Part shown: positions 7,234 to 13,361 of the stretch, one piece after another
Numbering within the stretch: the first letter of the stretch is position 1
Layout of the letters: every line of letters starts with the position of its first letter
The notes under the pieces: model-generated
What the model saw: the letters and a program-made list of their open reading frames with translations, nothing else
Database searches by the model: none
What the model was told of the DNA's origin: nothing
Position numbers and translations under genes: made by a program
Origin: an uncultured Erysipelotrichaceae bacterium
GTDB lineage: Bacteria; Bacillota_I; Bacilli_A; Acholeplasmatales; Anaeroplasmataceae
DNA: 14,481 bases
Direction: 5' to 3'
Assembly: GCA_902783745.1 (NCBI GenBank)
Contig: CACZRY010000171.1
Span: 1 to 14,481, forward strand

Positions 7234-7644
7234 ATGAGTCAAAAGAATAACAAGAATAAAACATCTAATGTTAATGTTCCTAATTATACAAATGAACAGA
7301 AGCAAGAGATGAGAAAGAAAATGGATGAAGTTAAGAGACAAAAAAGAAGATATCAAATAATTATAGGTATATTAGCTGTAATATCTATTGCAATTACCTT
7401 AGATTATATGATTGAAATGATTGCTCAAGCATATTCTTCATATACTCCATCATTCTTTGCTAAATATTTAGCATTAGGTTTTGGTATGTTTAGCGTTGGT
7501 GGTATTGCATTAATGCTTCCAATTACAGCTAATTTAGGCAATAAATTCCAAGAAGGAAAAGGCGATAATTTATTAGTTATTATTGCATTCGTGTTATTCC
7601 TTGCTGGATTAATAGCAATCGTTTATTCATTCTTAAACTTTTAA
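7234..7644 (+). CDS. Small membrane protein, three helices, unknown function
   Basis: This 136-residue protein is not recognised. Residues 1-40 are hydrophilic and strongly basic (MSQKNNKNKTS, then QKQEMRKKMDEVKRQKRR), with a short possible coiled segment at 21-38. Three hydrophobic helices follow at about 41-64, 76-98 and 113-133, joined by short loops; by the positive-inside rule the N-terminus is cytosolic. No catalytic or binding motif is visible. The ATG at 7234 has only a weak SD (GTTGGTG). It has its own promoter and is separated by terminators or promoters from both neighbours, so it may be a single-gene transcript. Codon use resembles the housekeeping genes around it, arguing for a resident gene. 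Confidence 0.8.
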   Translation: MSQKNNKNKTSNVNVPNYTNEQKQEMRKKMDEVKRQKRRYQIIIGILAVISIAITLDYMIEMIAQAYSSYTPSFFAKYLALGFGMFSVGGIALMLPITANLGNKFQEGKGDNLLVIIAFVLFLAGLIAIVYSFLNF

Positions 7645-7681
7645 TTTTATATTAATAAATTATGTGAAATTTTCGGGTTTC

Positions 7682-7710
7682 TTGCATAGTTTTATATTTT
7701 ATACTATAAT
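7682..7710 (+). promoter_or_regulatory. Strong promoter of the structured RNA
   Basis: TTGCAT (7682-7687), a 17-base spacer and a perfect TATAAT (7705-7710). The expected start, A7717, is the first base of the closing stem of the RNA, which supports both calls. Confidence 0.88.
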
Positions 7711-7716
7711 AAAGGT

Positions 7717-7898
7717 ACTAGGAAGATGGCCGTGGAGCTCATTATTGTTTGAAACGGAAACTGAGGCACATCCTGTGCTGGATGCTCTTAATTTGAGAAC
7801 CCTAACGGATGGCAAAAAGAGGATTCCACCCTATGGAGATTAGCTTCTTCACGTACCTTCCTAGTCTTTATTTTTGTGGATATTGGTATCCACTTTTT
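7717..7898 (+). ncRNA. Structured RNA of ~180 nt, upstream of the helicase gene
   Basis: A 9-bp perfect closing helix pairs 7717-7725 with 7857-7865. Inside it a second helix pairs CGTGGAG (7731-7737) with CTTCACG (7847-7853), followed by a large open region with small hairpins such as GCACA/TGTGC (7766-7778) and TCCA/TGGA around 7824-7836. An intrinsic terminator follows. No credible reading frame fills it. A rod with closed ends and open centre, about 180 nt long, with its own promoter, is compatible with 6S RNA, but I cannot confirm 6S by sequence. The motifs of SRP RNA, RNase P RNA, tmRNA and the common riboswitches are not seen. Because it ends 25 bases before a DEAD-box helicase gene with no other clear promoter, it could instead be that gene's attenuator leader. 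Confidence 0.72.
7876..7898 (+). terminator. Intrinsic terminator of the structured RNA
   Basis: A perfect seven-pair stem GTGGATA/TATCCAC (7876-7882 with 7887-7893), loop TTGG, then TTTTT and a second T-run after AA. It stands 25 bases before the helicase ATG, so helicase mRNA made from the upstream promoter must pass it. Confidence 0.92.
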
Positions 7899-7923
7899 AA
7901 TTTTTAGAATATAGGTAAATTTA

Positions 7924-9600
7924 ATGACACAATTTAATGAAATAATTTCTGATAAGGTAATTTTAGATGCACTTTTAAAGGAAGGAATTAATGAACCTAC
8001 TCCAATACAAGAACAATCAATCCCACTTTTGTTACAAGGATTAGATGTTATTGGACAGGCTCAAACAGGTACTGGTAAGACACTTGCTTACTCTATTCCT
8101 TTAATTCTATCTTTAAGAAAAAATAAAGATGGTAAGTGTTTGGTTTTATGCCCAACAAGAGAATTATCATGTCAGGTATCAGTTGAAATAAAAAAATTAA
8201 TAGGTCGTGATAAATTCTTTAGAATTGCAACAATCTATGGTGGTGAATCATATGAAAAGCAATTTAAAGAATTAGACAAGAATCCAAATATTATTGTTGG
8301 TACACCAGGCCGTATTATTGATCAAATGGAAAGAGGTAAGCTAAGTTTTAATAACTTATCATTTTTAGTATTTGATGAAGCGGATGAAATGCTTAAAATG
8401 GGATTCCAAGATGATTTAGAAAAAATATTAAAAGGAGTTCCAAAGGATCATCAAACAGCATTATTTTCTGCAACCATTGCACCATTTATCAAAAAAATTG
8501 CTGAATCATATATGAGAGAATATACTCATGTTAAAATTGAAGCAAAAACTTTAACAGTTGAAAACATTGATGAATTTGTATATTTTTGTAAGCGTGATTC
8601 TAAAAAAGATCTACTTATTAGATTATTAGATTTTTATGAATTCAAAAGAACAATGATATTTACAAATACAAAATCTATGGTTGATGAATTAGTTTTATTC
8701 TTACAACAACAAGGTTATAAGGCTGATGGATTACATGGTGATTTAAAACAACAATCAAGAGATAGAGTTATGAATTCATTTAGAAATAATTCTATAAATA
8801 TTTTAATTGCAACAGACGTAGCTGCACGTGGTATAGATATTGATAACATAGAAGGTGTTATTAATTATGATTTACCTCAAGAAAATGAATTATACGTTCA
8901 TAGAATTGGTCGTACTGCAAGAGCTGGTCAAAGTGGTATTGCTTTATCTTTTGCAACATCAAGAACTAAAGGTAGAGTTTCTGAGATTGAACGTTATACA
9001 AAAAGAAAAATTCAAAGAGCAGAAATACCATCTGTTAAGGATATAGAAAAGTCACATAATAAGAAACTATATCTTAATATAATGGATGCAATTGAATTAA
9101 ATAAAAATAATGAATCTTATGACTCATTAATAACTCATTTAGCAAGACAAAATTCTGATCCTATTCCACTTCTTAGATCATTAATATCTTTAATTGATAC
9201 CGATAAAAAGACTTATAATGAAATTTATTTAATTGAAGATAAGCCAAAAAGAGAAAAATCTAAGGGCAAGACAAAAGATACAAAAGAAAAAGTAAGAGGA
9301 AAAGATGGAAGAAGATTAGGTAAGGGTGATTTAATTAAAGAACGTGAAAAATCATCACCTAATGATAAGTATTTTAAGATATCTGTTAATGTAGGTGAAG
9401 TAGATCATGTAAAACCTAATCAATTAATAATGATTTTCCACGATAATTTGAAAATTCATCGTGAAAAATTTGGCAAAATTAATATAGGTAAAAATGAATC
9501 TACTTTATTTGTTAAAGAAGAAGGTAGAAAATTCTTTGATAGAAAACTTAAAGATGTAACTATTAATGGTAAAAAGGTTACATATAAAATTTTAAATTAA
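7924..9600 (+). CDS. DEAD-box ATP-dependent RNA helicase with C-terminal RNA-binding domain
   Basis: An RNA helicase of the DeaD/CshA/DbpA group, which unwinds RNA during ribosome assembly, mRNA decay or cold adaptation. The 558 residues show the Q motif (EPTPIQEQSIP, 24-34), motif I AQTGTGKT (46-53), Ia PTREL (77-81), Ib TPGR (127-130), II DEAD (151-154), III SAT (182-184), V ATDVAARGID (296-305) and VI HRIGRTARAGQ (326-336). After a helical segment, a Lys/Arg-rich linker (438-479) leads to a 79-residue C-terminal domain (480-558, starting DKYFKISVNVG) with the pattern of the DbpA/YxiN RNA-recognition fold. This suggests binding to a defined RNA, in DbpA and YxiN a 23S rRNA hairpin. The SD is weak (AGG, eight bases before the ATG). 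It is followed after 12 bases by rsmD. The structured RNA and terminator just upstream may control it. Confidence 0.95.
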   Translation: MTQFNEIISDKVILDALLKEGINEPTPIQEQSIPLLLQGLDVIGQAQTGTGKTLAYSIPLILSLRKNKDGKCLVLCPTRELSCQVSVEIKKLIGRDKFFRIATIYGGESYEKQFKELDKNPNIIVGTPGRIIDQMERGKLSFNNLSFLVFDEADEMLKMGFQDDLEKILKGVPKDHQTALFSATIAPFIKKIAESYMREYTHVKIEAKTLTVENIDEFVYFCKRDSKKDLLIRLLDFYEFKRTMIFTNTKSMVDELVLFLQQQGYKADGLHGDLKQQSRDRVMNSFRNNSINILIATDVAARGIDIDNIEGVINYDLPQENELYVHRIGRTARAGQSGIALSFATSRTKGRVSEIERYTKRKIQRAEIPSVKDIEKSHNKKLYLNIMDAIELNKNNESYDSLITHLARQNSDPIPLLRSLISLIDTDKKTYNEIYLIEDKPKREKSKGKTKDTKEKVRGKDGRRLGKGDLIKEREKSSPNDKYFKISVNVGEVDHVKPNQLIMIFHDNLKIHREKFGKINIGKNESTLFVKEEGRKFFDRKLKDVTINGKKVTYKILN

Positions 9601-9612
9601 GGTGATTATATT

Positions 9613-10143
9613 ATGCGCATAACTGCAGGTGAATTAAGACATAGAATAATAGAAATGACTAATCTTGAAACAACAAGAGAAACTCAAGATAAGGTTAGAA
9701 TGGCAATTTATAATCTTTTAGGTCAATATTTTCAAGGTGGAACATTACTTGATTTATTTGCAGGTTCAGGCGCAATGGCAATAGAAGGGTATTCTAGAGG
9801 ATTTAGTAAAATTGTAATGAATGACCTTAATAAGAAAGCTTTAGATGTTTGTAAAAAAAATTGCAAAAATCTTGGCATTACTTCATGTGAATTCTATAAT
9901 ATGGATTATAAAGATTATATGAATACAACAAAAGATATGTTTGATTTAATAATCTTAGATCCTCCATATAGAATGGATAACATTATAGAGATATTAGATT
10001 TATGTATTCCTAAATTATCTAATAAAGGTGTTATATCTTTTGAAATGGATAAGAATACTAAATACCCTTTAGAATATAAAGATTTAAAGCTTATAAAAGA
10101 TAAGACATATGGTATTAAACGAGTAGTAATATATAGGAGATGA
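9613..10143 (+). CDS. rsmD: 16S rRNA (guanine-N2)-methyltransferase RsmD
   Basis: RsmD methylates G966 of 16S rRNA (E. coli numbering) on the assembled 30S subunit using S-adenosylmethionine. The 176-residue product has the short N-terminal beta hairpin MRITAGELRHR, the TRETQDKVRMAIYN segment matching the family's RPTxDRVREALFN, the AdoMet-binding DLFAGSG (47-53) and the catalytic DPPY (116-119), followed by the usual C-terminal strands. Length is close to the 180-190 usual. AAGGTGA (9599-9605) is the SD and overlaps the helicase stop, so the two genes are coupled in one transcript. The stop is TGA, which supports the standard genetic code. In many Bacillota coaD follows rsmD; here an unrelated gene follows. 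Confidence 0.94.
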   Translation: MRITAGELRHRIIEMTNLETTRETQDKVRMAIYNLLGQYFQGGTLLDLFAGSGAMAIEGYSRGFSKIVMNDLNKKALDVCKKNCKNLGITSCEFYNMDYKDYMNTTKDMFDLIILDPPYRMDNIIEILDLCIPKLSNKGVISFEMDKNTKYPLEYKDLKLIKDKTYGIKRVVIYRR

Positions 10144-10147
10144 TAGA

Positions 10148-11254
10148 ATGAATACTTTGTATCAAAATGCAAAGGACATAATTCTAAAACTTAAGAAAAA
10201 AGGTTATTTTGATGAATTCAATCAAGTAGAAATGTTCTATTTGGATTTTGAAAATGAAGGCAAAAAGATGTTATTGATTTTTATTCAATCATTTTTTGGT
10301 GCATCATATGGAATTCAAATACTAAACAATAATAATGGATTTGAATATATGCATAAAATTGGTACATCAGAAAACCCAGATTCTATTACTATTGGTGATT
10401 GTGATTCTATATTTGCAATAATAAAATCTAAAGCTGATTTAATTGATGCAGATTACAAATATCTTAAAGATAATCATGTAAGAGTAAAAGATTATGATAA
10501 TGTAATTTTTTATAGATATCAAACTGGATTTGAAGAAAGATATTGTAATGATAATGAGGTTGGAGATTTTATTTTAGCTGCATCATTTATGCAATCATTT
10601 TTGAAAAATGATTATCAAGATATTAAAGAATGCTTTAACAATGGTTATACTGCAATGGCATATATTGATACAGATAAGCTATCATATAACGCTAGATATC
10701 AGGATTTACCTTATTTAGTACCTGAAAAAAGAAAACTTAAAGAGAATAAAGAATTTATAGAAGAATTTAAAAACTTTAAATATATAGATGATAGTATAGA
10801 TTTTTATACTACATATTTACCAATTAAAATAAGAGAAAATAAGAGAAGAGTTTTATTAATACTAATTCATTATAATAAATATGGATATAATGATATATTT
10901 TATATAAAAGATAAAACAACAGTAAAAGCAGCAATAATGGGAATGCTTTATGAATCATTTATGAAGCATGGAATTCCACTTGAGGCTAATTTTTGTCACT
11001 ATGAATATAAGCTTTATGTTGAAAAGACATTAGATAAGCTAAATGTTGAAGTTAAGTCTATTGCAGTATCTGATGATACACAGGATATATCACAACAAAT
11101 TTCTGATAATGTTTTTAGTATCTCAAATGATGAAACATTACCATATGAAGAGGTTTCAAATATACTAACTGATGCTAAAAATAAGGTCATTTCTAGAAAT
11201 GATGATAATAATGAAAAAAATAATATAAATAATGACTTTGGCTTTGTTTCTTAA
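10148..11254 (+). CDS. Conserved-looking cytosolic protein of unknown function
   Basis: This 368-residue protein is not recognised. It has no signal peptide or membrane helix. It starts with a basic amphipathic helix (YQNAKDIILKLKKKGYFDEF), followed by alternating beta strands (MLLIFIQSFFGASYGIQIL; later RRVLLILIHYNKYGYNDIFYI), and it may contain two related alpha/beta halves. The last 40-50 residues are low in complexity and rich in Asn, Asp, Ser and Glu, so probably disordered. It is rich in Tyr and Phe, with no cluster of Cys or His and no nucleotide-binding motif. The ATG lies four bases after the rsmD stop behind an AGGAGA SD that overlaps the end of rsmD, so it belongs to the helicase-rsmD transcript. 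No terminator follows; the T-box operon promoter begins four bases after the stop. Confidence 0.75.
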   Translation: MNTLYQNAKDIILKLKKKGYFDEFNQVEMFYLDFENEGKKMLLIFIQSFFGASYGIQILNNNNGFEYMHKIGTSENPDSITIGDCDSIFAIIKSKADLIDADYKYLKDNHVRVKDYDNVIFYRYQTGFEERYCNDNEVGDFILAASFMQSFLKNDYQDIKECFNNGYTAMAYIDTDKLSYNARYQDLPYLVPEKRKLKENKEFIEEFKNFKYIDDSIDFYTTYLPIKIRENKRRVLLILIHYNKYGYNDIFYIKDKTTVKAAIMGMLYESFMKHGIPLEANFCHYEYKLYVEKTLDKLNVEVKSIAVSDDTQDISQQISDNVFSISNDETLPYEEVSNILTDAKNKVISRNDDNNEKNNINNDFGFVS

Positions 11255-11257
11255 TAC

Positions 11258-11286
11258 TTGAAATTTATAGACTAAAATGTTAAAAT
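11258..11286 (+). promoter_or_regulatory. Promoter of the T-box operon
   Basis: TTGAAA (11258-11263), a 17-base spacer and TAAAAT (11281-11286) preceded by TG one base upstream (extended -10, 11278-11286). The start would be near 11293, before Stem I of the T-box. Confidence 0.85.
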
Positions 11287-11292
11287 TTTTAT

Positions 11293-11500
11293 TGTATAAA
11301 TTGATGATGAAGAATTAGGTTTGTTGATTCATTTAAGAGAAGATATGGTTGGTGCGAATATCTATGTAGACTTATCTATGACACTTCGGAATTCCTCTAA
11401 AAAAGGACGTATAATGGCGTTAACATTAATGAGAGCTCTGCTGAAGTAAGGTGGCACCACGATATTATCGTCCTTATATTTATAAGGGCGTTTTTTTATT
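11293..11500 (+). promoter_or_regulatory. T-box riboswitch, predicted to sense tRNA-Asp
   Basis: T-box leaders bind an uncharged tRNA and then allow read-through into the operon. Stem I can be traced: a basal helix GAATT/AATTC (11312-11316 with 11390-11394), TAAG/CTTA (11334-11337 with 11371-11374), the AGAGA bulge region and a distal helix AGATAT/ATATCT with loop GGTTGGTGCGA (11347-11357), typical of the family. The specifier side reads ATGACACTT: GAC (Asp, 11380-11382) followed by A, overlapping CAC (His, 11382-11384). The T-box sequence AAGGTGGCACCACG (11448-11461) has UGGC in the acceptor-binding bulge. The C would pair with a G discriminator base, found in bacterial tRNA-Asp (and tRNA-Asn), whereas tRNA-His has C73. 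Both signals therefore favour Asp. The operon encodes HisRS and AspRS. Confidence 0.93.
11469..11497 (+). terminator. T-box intrinsic terminator
   Basis: A nine-pair stem (11469-11477 with 11482-11490, one G-T) with loop ATTT is followed by seven T. Its 5' arm can alternatively pair with 11403-11409, which would open the terminator in the tRNA-bound state. Confidence 0.93.
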
Positions 11501-11512
11501 TAAAGAGGGATT

Positions 11513-12055
11513 ATGAAAACTACACTTAAGGAAGTTAAAGTTAATAAATTCACTTTAAAGGAAATAACTCAATCTGATTATAAAGGATTATTTGTAATCG
11601 GAAGAGATAAAGAAATGTGTAGTTACCTTAACTGGGGACCACTTTTAAGTATTAATGAAGCTAAACTTATCATCAATAATATTTATCTTAAGCGTTGCGA
11701 TTTAGGATTACCACCAGGATATGCAATATATTATGGTGATGTAATGATTGGAGTAATTGATTACCATACCTATGATAAGAATCAAAATGAAATTGAAATA
11801 GGCTATTTTTTAGATAGAAAATTTTGGGGTATGGGGATTATGAAACGTTGCTTAAAAAAGGCAATTGATGTTGCATTCTTTGATTTAGAATGTGATAAGG
11901 TTAAGATTGGTTCATCTTTAAGAAACGAAAGATCGCTTAATTTAATTAAAAGCTTAGGACTAGTATATGAATATGAGGAGATATGTCATCTAAATTATGG
12001 TGATGATATAGCTAAATATTATTCAATTTATAAGCATGAATATATGGAGGATTAA
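11513..12055 (+). CDS. GNAT-family N-acetyltransferase (RimJ/RimL-like)
   Basis: GNAT enzymes move an acetyl group from acetyl-CoA to an amine. The 180-residue product follows the RimJ/RimL layout: an N-terminal LKEITQSDYKGLF segment, the central strand pair PPGYAIYYGDVMIGVIDYH, then IEIGYFLDRKFWGMGIM (95-110) holding the acetyl-CoA pyrophosphate loop (RKFWGMG), and NERSLNLIKSLGL (138-150) with the conserved Asn. The substrate cannot be told: ribosomal-protein N-termini, an antibiotic or an aminoacyl compound are all known for relatives. The ATG at 11513 has an AGAGGGA site close upstream. It is the first gene after the T-box and ends one base before hisS, so it should rise with the synthetases when the sensed tRNA is uncharged. 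That placement is unusual and suggests, but does not show, a link to aminoacylation. Confidence 0.88.
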   Translation: MKTTLKEVKVNKFTLKEITQSDYKGLFVIGRDKEMCSYLNWGPLLSINEAKLIINNIYLKRCDLGLPPGYAIYYGDVMIGVIDYHTYDKNQNEIEIGYFLDRKFWGMGIMKRCLKKAIDVAFFDLECDKVKIGSSLRNERSLNLIKSLGLVYEYEEICHLNYGDDIAKYYSIYKHEYMED

Positions 12056-12056
12056 A

Positions 12057-13352
12057 ATGATTACTAAACCAAAAGGGACATATGATGTATTACCTGGTGA
12101 ATCTGGTAAATGGGAAAAGCTTGAATCAACAGTAAGAAAGGTTTGCAAGCTATATAATTATAAAGAAATTAGAACACCTATTTTTGAATCTTCTGATGTT
12201 TTCCATAGAGATATTAATGATACATCTGATATGGTAACAAAAGAAACATATGATTTTAAGGATAGAAGTGATAGAGGAATAACTTTAAGACCTGAAGGTA
12301 CTGCAGGTGTTGCAAGAGCTTATATTGAAAACAAGCTTTATGTTGATAATTCTGTAACAAAATTATTCTATATGGGACCTATGTTTAGATATGAACGTCC
12401 TCAAAAAGGTAGAAATCGCCAATTCAATCAATTTGGTGTTGAAGCTTTAGGTAGTGATAATCCATTACTTGATGCTGAAGTTATTTCTTTAGGTGCATCT
12501 TTAATAAGAGCATTAGGATTAAAGGATGTTTCAGTTAAAATTAATACATTAGGTGATGAAGAATCAAGAAATAAATATAGAGAGGTTTTAGTAAGTCACT
12601 TTACTAAATATAAAGATTGCTTATGTGAAGATTGCCTAAATAGATTAGACAAGAATCCATTAAGAATTTTAGATTGCAAGGTTGACCATGATAAGGACTT
12701 CTTTAAGAGTGCACCTAAGATTAATGAATATTTAAATGATGTTTCAAAGGAAAGATTTAATACTGTACTTGAAGCATTAGATAATCAAGGATTAAAGTAT
12801 GTTATTGATGATAATTTAGTAAGAGGATTAGATTATTATTCTGATACTGTATTTGAATTAGTAGTTAATATTCCTGAATTTGGTGCACAAAATGTTATTG
12901 GTGGTGGAGGAAGATATAATAAGCTTATATCTGATTTAGGTGGACCACAAACTCCAGGTGTTGGTATGGCATTTGGTGTTGAAAGATTAATTATGGCTGC
13001 AGATTTTGCAGGTAAAAATTTACAACCAAAAGAACAAATCCATGCTTACTTTATTGCGTTAGGCAAGAAGGCTGAAATGGCTTGCTTAAAGACAATTAAT
13101 GTTTGTAGAATTGGTGGACTTTCTTGTGAAATGGATTATAAGGAAGGAAGCTTAAAGAGCCAATTTAAGAAGGCTGACTTAAATAATGCATTATTCACTT
13201 TAATACTTGGTGATAATGAATTAAATGAAGGTAAGATTAATATTAAGGATAATACATTAGATACTCAAGAAACAATTAATATTGAGGAAGTTTACAATTA
13301 TATTTTATCTAAAGTAAATCAACAATCACACTGTAGTGGTTGTAATAAATAA
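12057..13352 (+). CDS. hisS: Histidyl-tRNA synthetase
   Basis: HisRS charges tRNA-His with histidine. The start is the ATG at 12057: GGAGG (12046-12050) is well spaced for it, and MITKPKGTYDVLP is the usual N-terminus; an in-frame ATG at 12036 would add seven residues within the GNAT gene. The 431 residues carry class II motif 1, motif 2 (MGPMFRYERPQKGRNRQFNQ, 106-125), the histidine-specific segments LVRGLDYYSDTVFE (254-267) and GGGGRYNKL (282-290), motif 3 (GVGMAFGVERLI, 301-312) and the C-terminal anticodon domain. The CLCEDC segment (188-193) and LDCK (205-208) are usual in bacterial HisRS. The last residues (HCSGCNK) add a C-x2-C tail I do not know from the family. It follows the GNAT gene by one base and precedes aspS by nine bases in a T-box-controlled operon. 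Confidence 0.97.
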   Translation: MITKPKGTYDVLPGESGKWEKLESTVRKVCKLYNYKEIRTPIFESSDVFHRDINDTSDMVTKETYDFKDRSDRGITLRPEGTAGVARAYIENKLYVDNSVTKLFYMGPMFRYERPQKGRNRQFNQFGVEALGSDNPLLDAEVISLGASLIRALGLKDVSVKINTLGDEESRNKYREVLVSHFTKYKDCLCEDCLNRLDKNPLRILDCKVDHDKDFFKSAPKINEYLNDVSKERFNTVLEALDNQGLKYVIDDNLVRGLDYYSDTVFELVVNIPEFGAQNVIGGGGRYNKLISDLGGPQTPGVGMAFGVERLIMAADFAGKNLQPKEQIHAYFIALGKKAEMACLKTINVCRIGGLSCEMDYKEGSLKSQFKKADLNNALFTLILGDNELNEGKINIKDNTLDTQETINIEEVYNYILSKVNQQSHCSGCNK

Positions 13353-13361
13353 GGAGTTAAT

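Noticed and set aside
7660-7688. Imperfect hairpin TATG-GAAA/TTTC-CATA after the small membrane protein gene, as a terminator.
   Set aside because: Stem is interrupted and AT-rich, has no T-run after it, and overlaps the -35 of the next promoter.
7726-7752. A short reading frame MAVELIIV inside the structured RNA, as a possible leader peptide.
   Set aside because: Its ATG lies only about nine bases after the predicted transcription start and two bases after AGGA, and it is inside the closing region of the RNA; no room for a working ribosome site.
7717-7865. Structured RNA as SRP RNA, RNase P RNA, tmRNA, or a TPP, SAM, FMN, lysine, M-box or glycine riboswitch.
   Set aside because: None of the conserved motifs of these families (for example GGAAG-AGCAGCC of SRP RNA, GAGGAAAGTCC of RNase P, CTGAGA of TPP) is present.
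8855-9046. Plus-strand 63-codon frame within the helicase gene.
   Set aside because: Out of frame over helicase motifs V-VI; Leu/Val-rich shadow with no domain.
12036-12056. ATG at 12036 as start of hisS.
   Set aside because: It would place the SD GGAGG inside the gene and add MNIWRIK, which is absent from the family; the ATG at 12057 fits both the SD and the conserved N-terminus.
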